Shown here: one piece after another, positions 55,034 to 63,864 of the stretch | How positions within the stretch are numbered: position 1 is the stretch's first letter | Layout of the letters: each line of letters starts with the position of its first letter | The notes under the pieces: model-generated | Databases searched by the model: none | What the model was told of the DNA's origin: nothing | Seen by the model: only the letters and a program-made list of their open reading frames with translations | Position numbers and translations under genes: made by a program | NCBI GenBank assembly: GCA_028284905.1 | Contig: JANQQU010000060.1 | Location: forward strand, 211,226 to 275,225 | Length of the DNA stretch: 64,000 nucleotides | Source of the DNA: Calditrichia bacterium | GTDB lineage: Bacteria > Calditrichota > Calditrichia > RBG-13-44-9 > J075 | Direction: 5' to 3'

Positions 55034-56368
55034 ATGAAAAAGATTAACCGTCGGGAGTTTATCAAAAATAGTGCAACAGCTGCAATCGGGATATCCCTTT
55101 TACCGACATCGATGTCGAAAGCGAGTAGTCGCAAAAAAGCGCGGCTGGGATTTATTGGCGTTGGGTTGCGCGGTACTAGCGTATTAGGATTAGCACTTCG
55201 CAGGACGGACGTCAGCGTCAATGCAGTATGTGACATTGTTCCGGATGCAGTAAAGAATGCCCAGAAGATGGCCCGGGAAGCAGGCTTCAAAGAACCGGCC
55301 GGTTACAGCGATGGCCCTGAAGATTATTTAAACCTCCTGAAAAGGGATGATATTGACGGCGTTATTATTGCCACCCCCTGGGTATGGCATACACCAATGG
55401 CAATTGCCGCCATGAAAGCCGGGAAATATGTCGGGGTGGAAGTACCGGCAGCAACCACAGAACAGGAATGCTGGGATCTCGTCAACACCTCGGAGGCCAC
55501 TGGCATGCCTTGTATGATTATGGAGAATGTTTGCTATCGAAGAGATGTTATGGCGATTCTGGAAATGGTTCGAAAAAACATGTTTGGAGAGTTGATTCAT
55601 TGCCACTGTGGCTATCAACACGACCTTCGCCATATCAAGTTTAACCCTGGCGTCTCTTTTGGCCCCGGCAGCAATGGAGAAGCGGTTTGGCGCACCCAAC
55701 ACTCTATCAAACGGAATGGCGACATCTACCCAACTCATGGTGTTGGCCCCATCGCGCAGTATCTCAACATTAACAAAGGGAACCTGTTTGTCTCGTTAAC
55801 ATCGACATCAACAAAATCCCGTGGATTACACGAACACATTGTTGCGACAGCTGGCGAGGATCATCCCCATGCAAAAATCAAATTTGCCCTGGGGGACATT
55901 GTCACTACGGTGATAAAATGCGCCAATGGCGAATCAATCGTCGTTAGTCATGACACGAATTTACCGCGGCCATATTCGCTTAATTTTCGGGTTCAGGGCA
56001 CCAAAGGACTTTGGATGAAAGATAACAACTCTATTTATATTGAAGGCGTCAGCCCCTCTCACCGCTGGGAGCCCTCCGAAGACTATTTAAAGAAGTATGA
56101 CCACCCGTTATGGAAAAAGTATGAGGCGAATGCCACCGGCGCTGGCCATGGCGGCATGGATTTTTTTGTTCTGCATGCTTTTATCGAATCGGTAAAGCGC
56201 CAGGCCCCAACTCCGCTGGATGTTTACGACGCTGCTGCCTGGAGCGTTATTACCCCCTTGTCCGAGGCATCGATTGCGCAGGGTGGCGCCCCGATGCAAT
56301 TCCCGGACTTCACCCGGGGGCGTTGGATTTGGCGGCAATCATCATTTGCGATGAATGATGATTATTAA
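55034..56368 (+). CDS. Gfo/Idh/MocA oxidoreductase, GH109-like, with Tat-type signal
   Basis: A 444-residue protein. The open frame extends upstream, but the ATG at 55034 follows GGGGCAG and begins with the twin-arginine signal NRREFIKNSATAAIGISLLP. The Rossmann domain has LGFIGVGLRGTSVLG and VNAVCDI, then VIIATPWVWHTPMAIAAMKAG and VEVPAA, the position of the family's EKP motif. The substrate domain includes GELIHCHCGYQHDLR, a motif of GH109 enzymes, which use bound NAD for glycoside cleavage. It could therefore be an exported N-acetylgalactosaminidase-like glycosidase or a sugar dehydrogenase. Its stop overlaps the end of the convergent creatininase gene by four bases. Confidence 0.85.
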   Translation: MKKINRREFIKNSATAAIGISLLPTSMSKASSRKKARLGFIGVGLRGTSVLGLALRRTDVSVNAVCDIVPDAVKNAQKMAREAGFKEPAGYSDGPEDYLNLLKRDDIDGVIIATPWVWHTPMAIAAMKAGKYVGVEVPAATTEQECWDLVNTSEATGMPCMIMENVCYRRDVMAILEMVRKNMFGELIHCHCGYQHDLRHIKFNPGVSFGPGSNGEAVWRTQHSIKRNGDIYPTHGVGPIAQYLNINKGNLFVSLTSTSTKSRGLHEHIVATAGEDHPHAKIKFALGDIVTTVIKCANGESIVVSHDTNLPRPYSLNFRVQGTKGLWMKDNNSIYIEGVSPSHRWEPSEDYLKKYDHPLWKKYEANATGAGHGGMDFFVLHAFIESVKRQAPTPLDVYDAAAWSVITPLSEASIAQGGAPMQFPDFTRGRWIWRQSSFAMNDDY

Positions 56369-57147
56369 TGATCATCTCTGGAAAGGTAGAGATTGTCGAG
56401 ATCTGCTTGCGCAAGCTCGACTAAAAAGTCAGCAATTTTTCGGGTAATATCTTCGAGGAAGATCAATCCTTTCATTGGTGTGGCTGCAGATGGATCACCA
56501 ACTCCGGTATCCAATGTGGCCTTTCGCCAGTCTCTTTGCGTCCAGGCAACTTTGTTACGCAGCCCCTTTAGCGCAAAAGGGATACCTTTTCCTGAACCTG
56601 CTTCTGTTAAGGGCAGCACCAATTCCGGTTGAATGTGCATCATAATGCTGGTTTCCGCCTCCCCACCATGATCATCCGGATGTTCAAAATATTTTTGTTG
56701 GTCCAGAATTTGGTACCAATTAATAGTGCAAAGAAACATATCCGGAAATTCCGGCGCCAGTTCCCGGATCATTTGCTTGAAGTCATTACCCCCATGACTA
56801 TTAAGAATTACAAATTTCTTGATTGACTGACTGGAAAGCGAACGAAGAACATCCCTCAACAGGGCCAATTGAGTGGATGGATTCATGTTAATGCAGAAAG
56901 GGATATCCAGTTGCCCGGTATTTACGCCAAATGGGATTGTCGGCAGCGCTGCAACCTTAGCGCCGTCTTCCCAGGCTTTTCGTGCCGACTCTTGAGCAAT
57001 ATAATCTGCCTCCATTACATCAGTAGCATAAGGTAGATGATAGTTGTGCGCTTCAGTAGCCCCCCAGGGTAAGATCGCTAGTTCGTATTTTGTTTCTTTA
57101 ACTGTTTTCCAGGTAGTTTCCGCAATAACATAAGGTCTTCCGGACAT
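56365..57147 (-). CDS. Creatininase-family amidohydrolase
   Basis: A 260-residue cytoplasmic protein without a signal peptide. Family motifs are present in order: LPWGATEAHNYHLPYATDVM with the metal-binding Glu, His and Asp; then LNSHGGND; and DDHGGEAETSIMMHIQPELV. AAGGAG lies before the ATG. Members hydrolyse cyclic amides or formamides in creatinine, riboflavin or mycofactocin pathways; the substrate here is not evident. The gene converges with the GH109-like gene and lies upstream of nothing else on its strand, so it is probably a single-gene unit. Confidence 0.85.
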   Translation of the reverse strand: MSGRPYVIAETTWKTVKETKYELAILPWGATEAHNYHLPYATDVMEADYIAQESARKAWEDGAKVAALPTIPFGVNTGQLDIPFCINMNPSTQLALLRDVLRSLSSQSIKKFVILNSHGGNDFKQMIRELAPEFPDMFLCTINWYQILDQQKYFEHPDDHGGEAETSIMMHIQPELVLPLTEAGSGKGIPFALKGLRNKVAWTQRDWRKATLDTGVGDPSAATPMKGLIFLEDITRKIADFLVELAQADLDNLYLSRDDH

Positions 57148-57284
57148 GCTAAGCTCCTTCTTGAATGACAGGTTTTTTGGCTGAGAAATTGGCGAACGCC
57201 AAGGGGAATGAAATAAATTTAGCGGATTGGGGAATGTTCGAGGTCAACTATCCTGTTTTTAAATATATTATAACGCCTAAGCAT

Positions 57285-57321
57285 AAAAACAGGGCGGCAT
57301 CTCCCAAAAGAAATGCCGCCC
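57285..57321 (-). terminator. Intrinsic terminator after the ABC exporter operon
   Basis: GGGCGGCAT and ATGCCGCCC form a perfect 9-bp GC-rich stem (57292-57321). On the minus strand it is followed by TGTTTTTATG. It lies 11 bases after the stop of the second exporter gene. Confidence 0.78.
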
Positions 57322-57332
57322 GCTTCTCTCCA

Positions 57333-59150
57333 TTAGGCAACGGCCTCCCTTGCCTGTCGGGTGTAAAGATTGTAATAGAATCCTTTCTGCTCGATCAGTT
57401 CCTGGTGGCTGCCGGTTTCTTTGATCTTCCCTTTGTTAATAACAAAAATCCGATCGCAGTTTTTAATCGTAGATAACCGGTGCGCAATGATGATCGAGGT
57501 TCGGCCACGAATCAGGGCATCAATCCCCTTCTGGATTCTCGCTTCCGCCAATGTGTCGACAGAAGCTGTCGCCTCATCCATGATAAGAATTTTCGGGTCT
57601 TTCAGAATAACCCGCGCAAACGAGATCATCTGCTTTTCTCCGATCGACAATGTGCCGCCCTCTTCTCCGATATTTTCCTGGAGGCGAGGCAGCAAGTCGC
57701 TCGCACCAATAGAGTTCAGAACATTAGCAATTTGCGCTTCGCTAGCCTCCTGGTTGCCATAGCGGATGTTCTCGATGATCGTTCCCGAGAAAACATGCGG
57801 CGTTTGCAGAATAATGCCTAACTGCCTCCGCAGACTGCTTAATGTCCGCGAGCGATAGTCGACACCATCTATCAGAAGACGACCGCCAGTCGGCTCATAA
57901 AAGCGGGAGATCAAACTGGCAATGGTTGTTTTCCCTTCACCGGTTGGGCCGACCAAAGCAATCGACTCGCCTGCCTGAATTGCAAAATTCAAATCTTGCA
58001 AAATAGGTTTTTCCGCGACATAGTGAAAATCTAGATGCTTAAATTGAATTTCACCACGGATGTCATCATAATCTGAAGCATCGACATCATCATTAATATC
58101 GCTTTGCTCTTCAATCAGCGAAAAGATTCTTTCACCGGCGGACATGCTACTCTGGGCCATCGCATAAAAACGAGTGATGTCCATGATCGGCTCAAATATC
58201 CAGGTCGCATATCCAAAGAATGCCGCCAGAATTCCCACGGTAATACCATTCTCTGCCAGGGTTAAATGTCCACCAAGATAAACAACCGCAGCGGCAGCGA
58301 GGGAACCAACCATGACAACTGCCGGAAAATACATCGCGGAGTAATATGAGGCCTTAAATGATGCACTACGCATATTTTCACTCATCATGCTAAAGCCTTT
58401 CGCAGCATTATCTTCCTGGGCAGTCACCTTGTTTACATCCACACCGTGGACGTGCTCATTAAAAACTGCGGTCATCTCACTGTTGATCTTTCGTGCTTTG
58501 CGGGAGAAGGTTATTACCAGTACTCGCAGCTTGTACGAAACAATCACCAGCAAAGGCAAGGTAACCAACACCACCAGGGTCAGCTGCCAGTGATAGAAGA
58601 ACATCGCTGCGAAACAAGCAAATATCATAACGACGCCCCATACCAACGAAAGGAAACCCCAGGAAATCACTTCTGCTACGCGGTCGGTATCCGATGTTAT
58701 TCGGGAGATTAACCACCCGATTGCAGAACGGTCATAGAAGGAAAAAGACAGGGTTTGCAATCGTTCAAACATTTCCTTTCGCAAATCATAAACGACCGTT
58801 TCCCGAAGTTTACCGGTGTAATAGATAAAAATGCCCAGGCTTGCAATTTGAATCACTGTCCATATCAGGTAAATAAAACCAAACTGATAGAGACCATCCA
58901 TTCCCGGGATGTTGGCACCATCATTTTCCAACGAGGCTTTGTATTCACCAACCATTGGTGTAATGACTTCATCAAGGAAATTCAGCCAGATCAACGGAAA
59001 CACTGCATCACACAATGCAACGACGGCAACCCCCAAAACAAATGCCCAGAACATTTTTTTGTATCGATAGCTGTATCCAAAAATTTGTTTCAAAAAAGGC
59101 CATAATCCGCCTTCTCTACCAAACTCCTGATCTTGAAATTGAACCTTCAT
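57333..59150 (-). CDS. Heterodimeric ABC exporter half-transporter, canonical Walker B subunit
   Basis: A 605-residue type IV ABC exporter subunit. Six membrane helices (about 35-330) precede a nucleotide-binding domain. The Walker A motif is GPTGEGKTT (near residue 398). The signature is LSIGEKQ (near 498), a noncanonical version of LSGGQ. The Walker B is LIMDEATASVD (near 518) with the catalytic Glu. A degenerate signature in one subunit and a degenerate Walker B in the other is typical of asymmetric pairs such as LmrCD, BmrCD and TM287/288. It lies 89 bases downstream of its partner and is transcribed after it. The start has only a weak ribosome site. Drug, lipid or peptide export is inferred; the substrate is unknown. 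Confidence 0.9.
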   Translation of the reverse strand: MKVQFQDQEFGREGGLWPFLKQIFGYSYRYKKMFWAFVLGVAVVALCDAVFPLIWLNFLDEVITPMVGEYKASLENDGANIPGMDGLYQFGFIYLIWTVIQIASLGIFIYYTGKLRETVVYDLRKEMFERLQTLSFSFYDRSAIGWLISRITSDTDRVAEVISWGFLSLVWGVVMIFACFAAMFFYHWQLTLVVLVTLPLLVIVSYKLRVLVITFSRKARKINSEMTAVFNEHVHGVDVNKVTAQEDNAAKGFSMMSENMRSASFKASYYSAMYFPAVVMVGSLAAAAVVYLGGHLTLAENGITVGILAAFFGYATWIFEPIMDITRFYAMAQSSMSAGERIFSLIEEQSDINDDVDASDYDDIRGEIQFKHLDFHYVAEKPILQDLNFAIQAGESIALVGPTGEGKTTIASLISRFYEPTGGRLLIDGVDYRSRTLSSLRRQLGIILQTPHVFSGTIIENIRYGNQEASEAQIANVLNSIGASDLLPRLQENIGEEGGTLSIGEKQMISFARVILKDPKILIMDEATASVDTLAEARIQKGIDALIRGRTSIIIAHRLSTIKNCDRIFVINKGKIKETGSHQELIEQKGFYYNLYTRQAREAVA

Positions 59151-59239
59151 AATTAAATATCCATGTTTTTAAATTTACTCCGCCGGCCCGGCCCTTTGGA
59201 ATGGGCATAAACCAATTGGCCATGGCCGGCTGGAGTGCT

Positions 59240-61090
59240 CTATTCTTTTTTTAGCGCCATGTCATCGAGTATTTCCGATTCCAGGCTGGTCTGGATTTCA
59301 TTGATTTGCCGATAGTAACCATCAATTCTCTCCAGGTCGTAATAACTGCCTTCCTGAACAATTCGTCCATTGTCCAGAACGATTACCCGATCCGCTTGTT
59401 GGATCGAAGTGATTCGATGCGAAATAATGATAGTAGTTATACTATCCATACGGTTTTCCAATGCGGAGAAAATCGCATGTTCCGTGTGGGTATCCACAGC
59501 GGAGGTTACATCATCCAGCACCAGTATGTCCGGGCGGGAAGCCAAGGTTCTTGCCAGGGCAACCCGCTGCTTTTGGCCGCCGGACAAAGTCACTCCTTTT
59601 TCACCAACGAGCGTCTCGTATCCATCCGGTAAGCTGTCCCGCACATTGTGCAGTTGAGCAGTTTTAGCCGAGGTGACAATGTCATCCTCATTCATTTCCG
59701 GATCGGCATAAGCGATGTTCTCTTTGACAGTTGTCGAAAAGAGAAACGGGGTTTGTAAAACGATACCCAATCGCTGTCGTAATTCCTGCCGGGCAAATTG
59801 ACGAATATTCTGTCCATCGATAAAAATTTCGCCTTCATCCGGCTCATATAATCCCGCAAGCAACTTAATAATTGTCGACTTGCCAGACCCGGTCGGACCG
59901 ATCAGGGCCATCTTCTCACCGGGGCGAACCAGGAAAGAGACATCTTTAAGCGTGTATTCTTCTGAATTATCATCATACTTAAAGCTGACATTGCGAAACT
60001 CAATTTCCCCGATAAAGCGGCGATAGATGCCTTTACCATCCAGCGGTTCTTTTTCCGCATCAAGGATGTCGTATATCCGGCTGGTGGCGACCAGGGCCAT
60101 ACCGATTTTTGAAAGCACTCGCCCGACTTGCCGCATCGGCCAGGCAATCATCAAGATGTATGCATAAAAGCTGATCAGCTCGCCAATGGTGATCTGGTGT
60201 TGAATAGCGAAATATCCACCAGCCATAATTGAGACGATGATTTGCAGATTCACCAACAAATCCGACAGTGGCCAGAAAAAAGTGTGTAAGCGATTATGTT
60301 TAATGCCTATCGCCAGTTTTTCCCGGTTTTGACGATCAAATTTGTCGATTTCAAATTGCTCATTCGCAAATGCTTGCACTACCCGAATGCCGTTCAGATT
60401 TTCCTGGACGATTGCATTCAACTTATCGGCTTCTTCTTCATGTTTTTCCCAAACCACACGTTCTCTTTTGAAGAAGATATAACTGCTACCGATAATCAAT
60501 GGCGATAATGCCACCGATATAAATGCGTAGACAGGATCGATATCAAACATCATGATAAAGGCGAAAACAAAGATCGCCGTTACCCGCACTAGTTCCACGA
60601 CATCCCCAAGGATAAAATTTCGAATAGTATCGATATCCCCGGTGCTGCGTTGGATCAATTCGCCTTTAGAGATGCGATTGAAGTATTCCAGCGGCAGCTT
60701 CTGGATATGGGCAAACAATTTATCACGCAAATGCTTCACAGACTTTTCACTACTGGCAGCCTTCAATGTATGAGACGAAATCAGGAGGCCTCCCCGCAGC
60801 AGGGAAATCACTACGTAGATCAGTCCGAGTGTCAGCAGGATAACAGTTAAGTTTTCTGCTGTTAACTCCGGTAAAACCCAATAAAACAATTTTGAGAAGA
60901 AATCGTCACCGAACTGTCCATTACTACCGTCGCTTTGATAATAGGTGACAACATTGTCGACGGTTATTTGCAGTATTTTCGGTTCAAGATTTCTTACGAA
61001 TATCGCAAGTATTAGTAATGCAGCGGCAGACAGGTATTTCCATTTCCAGCGCCCCAACAGACCATACAATCGTTGAAAATTTTTAATCAT
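59240..61090 (-). CDS. Heterodimeric ABC exporter half-transporter, degenerate Walker B subunit
   Basis: A 616-residue partner subunit. After six membrane helices the ATPase domain shows Walker A GPTGSGKST (near residue 396), the canonical signature LSGGQKQR (near 499), and Walker B LVLDDVTSAVD (near 521), where Asp replaces the catalytic Glu. Its own Walker site is therefore the probable inactive site, while its good signature completes the active site of the second subunit. GAGGGG lies before the ATG. The ORF is preceded by an intrinsic terminator and two small ORFs, a layout like the bmrB leader of Bacillus bmrCD, where translation of a leader peptide controls read-through. The export function is secure; the substrate is not. 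Confidence 0.9.
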   Translation of the reverse strand: MIKNFQRLYGLLGRWKWKYLSAAALLILAIFVRNLEPKILQITVDNVVTYYQSDGSNGQFGDDFFSKLFYWVLPELTAENLTVILLTLGLIYVVISLLRGGLLISSHTLKAASSEKSVKHLRDKLFAHIQKLPLEYFNRISKGELIQRSTGDIDTIRNFILGDVVELVRVTAIFVFAFIMMFDIDPVYAFISVALSPLIIGSSYIFFKRERVVWEKHEEEADKLNAIVQENLNGIRVVQAFANEQFEIDKFDRQNREKLAIGIKHNRLHTFFWPLSDLLVNLQIIVSIMAGGYFAIQHQITIGELISFYAYILMIAWPMRQVGRVLSKIGMALVATSRIYDILDAEKEPLDGKGIYRRFIGEIEFRNVSFKYDDNSEEYTLKDVSFLVRPGEKMALIGPTGSGKSTIIKLLAGLYEPDEGEIFIDGQNIRQFARQELRQRLGIVLQTPFLFSTTVKENIAYADPEMNEDDIVTSAKTAQLHNVRDSLPDGYETLVGEKGVTLSGGQKQRVALARTLASRPDILVLDDVTSAVDTHTEHAIFSALENRMDSITTIIISHRITSIQQADRVIVLDNGRIVQEGSYYDLERIDGYYRQINEIQTSLESEILDDMALKKE

Positions 61091-61140
61091 AACGTACCCC
61101 TCGTTAAACGTAATTTGCTTTTCTATTTTGTGGCGCAGGC

Positions 61141-61175
61141 AAAAAAAAAGCCGCGACCAGAGTTGATCGCGGCTT
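61141..61175 (-). terminator. Terminator or attenuator just upstream of the ABC exporter
   Basis: AAGCCGCGA and TCGCGGCTT form a perfect 9-bp stem. On the minus strand it is followed by a run of nine T residues (61141-61149), making it one of the strongest intrinsic terminators in the window. It lies 51 bases before the exporter ATG and 24 bases after the 74-codon ORF. Confidence 0.85.
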
Positions 61176-61199
61176 AAAAGAGAAAACTTTATAAAAAAC

Positions 61200-61424
61200 T
61201 TATATTTTCTTCCTTTGTCGTTCTAGACACCACGATTCATTACCCAAATCATCCACGGAAACACCGATGTTCCCCAAGACGGTGGACTTATATGCAGTAA
61301 AAAGGATAGCCATGCGCATACCTCTAACAGCGTTCATCCGCGGTCGTGAAAGGTTTGGTTGATTTATGGTGTTAATATTTCGCATAATCGATATCTTAAC
61401 AATTCGAAGTTTCCCGATCAACAT
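61200..61424 (-). CDS. Unrecognised 74-residue protein in the exporter leader
   Basis: An ORF with ATG but no clear ribosome site of its own. Its start lies four bases after the stop of the 16-codon ORF, so reinitiation or coupling could supply translation. The translation is basic at the start (MLIGKLRIVKISIMRN) and has one short hydrophobic stretch (MAILFTAYKSTVLGNIGVSV) and a single Cys in NESWCLERQ. No family was recognised. A terminator follows the stop by 24 bases. It could be a real small protein, part of a leader for attenuation, or the second half of a gene whose first half is the 16-codon ORF shifted by one base. Confidence 0.35.
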   Translation of the reverse strand: MLIGKLRIVKISIMRNINTINQPNLSRPRMNAVRGMRMAILFTAYKSTVLGNIGVSVDDLGNESWCLERQRKKI

Positions 61425-61428
61425 AAAA

Positions 61429-61479
61429 TTATTTTTCTTGAAAAAATTTGAATTTTCTATCAGAATGTGTATGTTTCAT
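61429..61479 (-). CDS. 16-residue leader peptide ORF
   Basis: ATG lies eight bases after AGGAG within AAGGAGATAAGGC, the best ribosome site in the region. The peptide is MKHTHSDRKFKFFQEK: short, basic, ending just before the next ORF. A well-translated mini-ORF followed by a terminator and a multidrug-type exporter suggests a translation-sensing leader. A frameshift in the A/T runs near its end would instead fuse it to the 74-codon ORF. Confidence 0.42.
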   Translation of the reverse strand: MKHTHSDRKFKFFQEK

Positions 61480-61611
61480 GCCTTATCTCCTTGATTAAAT
61501 TCTATTAATGGAGGCAGTCAAAAACTGATTTCTCTCATCTTATTTGCAAATCCGAAAATAAACTGCTGCACTTCGCTGCAGACAACGATTGAACATTCAT
61601 AAGGAGTCATT

Positions 61612-62310
61612 ATGAGTTTACATTTAGGCGCCAAACCGGGCGATGTTGCTGATACCGTTTTACTTCCCGGCGATCCTCTGCGGGCAAAATTTATTGCGGA
61701 TACTTTATTGGAGGATGTTGTCTGCTACAACGAAGTGCGAGGGATGCTCGGCTTTACCGGGAATTACAAAGGGAAACGTGTTTCGGTGCAGGGCACAGGG
61801 ATGGGCGTACCATCATTATCCATTTATGTTCATGAATTGATCAATGATTATGGTGCAAAAAACCTGATTCGAATAGGCACCTGCGGCGGCATCCGGGAGG
61901 ATATCAAAGTGAGAGATGTTATTCTCGCAATGAGTGCATCTTCGGATTCACAAATTAATCGCCTCATTTTTAACGGGATGGATTTTGCGCCGACGGCAAA
62001 TTTCGATTTATTGAAGAAAGCCTACGATGCTGCAATAGCAAAAGGATTGAATGTGAAAGTTGGTAACATATTTACCACCGATCGGTTTTACCACGAAGAT
62101 CCCACTTATTGGAAGAAGTGGGCCTCTTACGGTGTGCTGGCAATCGAGATGGAATCATCCGGTCTTTATACCCTCGCTGCTCAGCATGGCGTGCGGGCAC
62201 TGACTATCCTGACAGTTAGCGATGATATTGTCACAGGCGAACATGCTTCCGCTGAAGAACGGCAAACCACCTTCACCAGTATGATTGAAGTTGCACTGGC
62301 TTCGATATAG
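61612..62310 (+). CDS. deoD: Purine nucleoside phosphorylase, DeoD type
   Basis: A 232-residue cytoplasmic enzyme that splits purine (deoxy)nucleosides with phosphate into base and (deoxy)ribose 1-phosphate. Family motifs: [15 protein letters not shown] (phosphate and ribose site), [35 protein letters not shown] (ribose-binding Met-Glu) and [19 protein letters not shown], which carries the catalytic Asp. The length matches hexameric DeoD. AAGGAG precedes the ATG. It lies 36 bases before the nucleoside-recognition membrane protein, so the two are probably co-transcribed for nucleoside salvage. Confidence 0.96.
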   Translation: MSLHLGAKPGDVADTVLLPGDPLRAKFIADTLLEDVVCYNEVRGMLGFTGNYKGKRVSVQGTGMGVPSLSIYVHELINDYGAKNLIRIGTCGGIREDIKVRDVILAMSASSDSQINRLIFNGMDFAPTANFDLLKKAYDAAIAKGLNVKVGNIFTTDRFYHEDPTYWKKWASYGVLAIEMESSGLYTLAAQHGVRALTILTVSDDIVTGEHASAEERQTTFTSMIEVALASI

Positions 62311-62346
62311 TAAATTCACAAGAACAGCTATTGTAAAGGAATATCT

Positions 62347-63639
62347 ATGAATGCGATTTTTGCAGCGCTGATTTTTATTGCGGTTGCAGTAACCGGCTAC
62401 CGGCAAATTACCTGGGTAGCAACCTCCCCGGATATGGTTTCTCCGATGCAGGCACTAACGGAAGGCATTGTTTCTTCTGCGGAGGGTTCCGTGGAACTGG
62501 CGATAGGCTTGATTGGGATCATGGCTTTTTTCCTCGGATTAATGAAAGTTGCTGAAGATGGTGGCTTATTGAAAATTATCGCCAAGCTTGTCCGCCCGAT
62601 CATGATCCGGCTTTTTCCGGAAGTTCCCTCAGATCATCCGGCGATGGGGGCGATGATTCTGAATATCTCTTCCAATGCCATGGGTTTAGGCAATGCTGCG
62701 ACGCCCTTCGGGATTCGGGCAATGCAGGAACTCGATACCCTTAACAAGCAAAAAGGCACGGCAACAAATGCCATGGCACTCTTTCTGGCGATCAATACTT
62801 CCAGCGTGACACTATTGCCAACCGGTGTTATTGCGATACGTGCAGCGGCTGGCTCCACTGACCCGGCCGGTATTCTTCCCACAACACTTTTCGCAACGCT
62901 TTGTTCAACTGTTGCGGCGATTACAGCTGCGAAACTGCTGCAACGTTTTTCCCCAATGACCGGTGACGATTCTCCGGTGGAAGCGTCCGATGAGCCCCAG
63001 CAGTCTCAGGAAGAACTTCTCCCGGAAGAAGCTTCGGGTGCTTATCCCGATTGGGTTTCCTACCTGGCAATGGGAGCGATCGTCGGTTTTATTCCACTGG
63101 CCATCGTTTATGGACAATCGATCGGCCCCTGGATTATTCCCGGACTGGCAGTGTTACTGCTTGGTTTTGGTTTATATCGGAAAGTGCGCATTTATGAAGT
63201 ATTTGTCGAGGGTGCAAAAGACGGCTTCAACGTGGCAGTAAAGATTATCCCTTACCTGGTCGCTATATTGGTCGCCGTTGGCATGTTTCGTAACAGTGGT
63301 GCGATGGATATGATCGTCGGCTCCATCGGACAGTTTACCACAGCGCTGGGAATGCCAACCGAAGCATTGCCTATGGCGCTGGTGCGCCCACTTTCCGGCT
63401 CAGGCGCATTTGGCGTGATGGCTGAGATTGTCAACAATCCGGCGGTTGGTCCGGATAGCTATACCGGTTACCTCGTCAGTACTTTACAAGGTTCCACAGA
63501 AACCACTTTTTACGTGCTGGCGGTATATTTCGGTGCCGTTCAGGTCCGCCGCACCCGACATGCGCTGGCAGCAGGGTTAACCGCAGACTTTGTCGGTATT
63601 ATTGCAGCCGTTATTGGTTGTTTGTATTTGTATGGTTAA
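62347..63639 (+). CDS. Fused SpmA/SpmB-type nucleoside-recognition (Gate domain) membrane protein
   Basis: A 430-residue inner-membrane protein with two homologous nucleoside-recognition halves. The SpmA-like half includes GIMAFFLGLMKVAEDGGLL and ILNISSNAMGLGNAATPFG. A charged linker rich in Glu (about 205-235) separates it from the SpmB-like half with VEGAKDGFNVAVKIIPYLVA, ALVRPLSGSGAFGVM and STETTFYVLAVYFGAV. In Bacillus these are two sporulation genes; single-chain fusions occur widely in non-sporulating bacteria. The exact function is unsettled; transport or sensing of nucleosides is suggested by the Gate domain and by the deoD neighbour. AAAGGA lies before the ATG. Confidence 0.88.
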   Translation: MNAIFAALIFIAVAVTGYRQITWVATSPDMVSPMQALTEGIVSSAEGSVELAIGLIGIMAFFLGLMKVAEDGGLLKIIAKLVRPIMIRLFPEVPSDHPAMGAMILNISSNAMGLGNAATPFGIRAMQELDTLNKQKGTATNAMALFLAINTSSVTLLPTGVIAIRAAAGSTDPAGILPTTLFATLCSTVAAITAAKLLQRFSPMTGDDSPVEASDEPQQSQEELLPEEASGAYPDWVSYLAMGAIVGFIPLAIVYGQSIGPWIIPGLAVLLLGFGLYRKVRIYEVFVEGAKDGFNVAVKIIPYLVAILVAVGMFRNSGAMDMIVGSIGQFTTALGMPTEALPMALVRPLSGSGAFGVMAEIVNNPAVGPDSYTGYLVSTLQGSTETTFYVLAVYFGAVQVRRTRHALAAGLTADFVGIIAAVIGCLYLYG

Positions 63640-63664
63640 CAAAACCAGAGAATCAGGGAAAACC

Positions 63665-63697
63665 TGCAAGATAAAGATTTATGATCTTTATCTTGCA
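63665..63697. terminator. Stem-loop after the deoD operon
   Basis: TGCAAGATAAAGAT pairs perfectly over 14 bases with its complement around a five-base loop, 26 bases after the stop. It is AT-rich and not followed by a T-run, so it may be a weak terminator or an RNA-end hairpin. Confidence 0.5.
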
Positions 63698-63767
63698 ATA
63701 GGCCTATAATAACTCTATAATTTATAAGTAATCTGGCAGAGAGAATAAAAACTCCTCCACTAAAACA

Positions 63768-63825
63768 GGTTGCAACGAAAGTCCACTTTTTTCTACCCGG
63801 CGATTTTCGTTGTAACCTTTTTTTT
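63768..63825 (+). terminator. Intrinsic terminator upstream of the last gene
   Basis: GGTTGCAACGAAA and TTTCGTTGTAACC form a 13-bp stem with one G-U pair and a 24-base loop, followed by eight T residues. It ends 39 bases before the final gene. It may end the deoD transcript or act as an attenuator in the leader of the next gene. Confidence 0.7.
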
Positions 63826-63864
63826 ATCCAGAAAATCCCTCTAATAGAAAATCCGGAGCTCATT

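Larger units (their letters stand above)
61091..61611. other. Divergent regulatory region: exporter leader and deoD promoter
   Basis: This 521-base interval contains, on the minus strand, a 16-codon ORF with a strong ribosome site, a 74-codon ORF starting four bases later, and a terminator 49 bases upstream of the exporter ATG. On the plus strand it must hold the deoD promoter. AAGGAG at 61602-61607 is the deoD ribosome site. No further element is clear. Confidence 0.5.

Noticed and set aside
57333-61090. The two exporter genes as the missing ATPases of the permease array
   Set aside because: Their ATPase domains are fused to their own six-helix membrane domains (type IV exporters). MacB/FtsX-type permeases use a LolD/MacB-type ATPase or domain.
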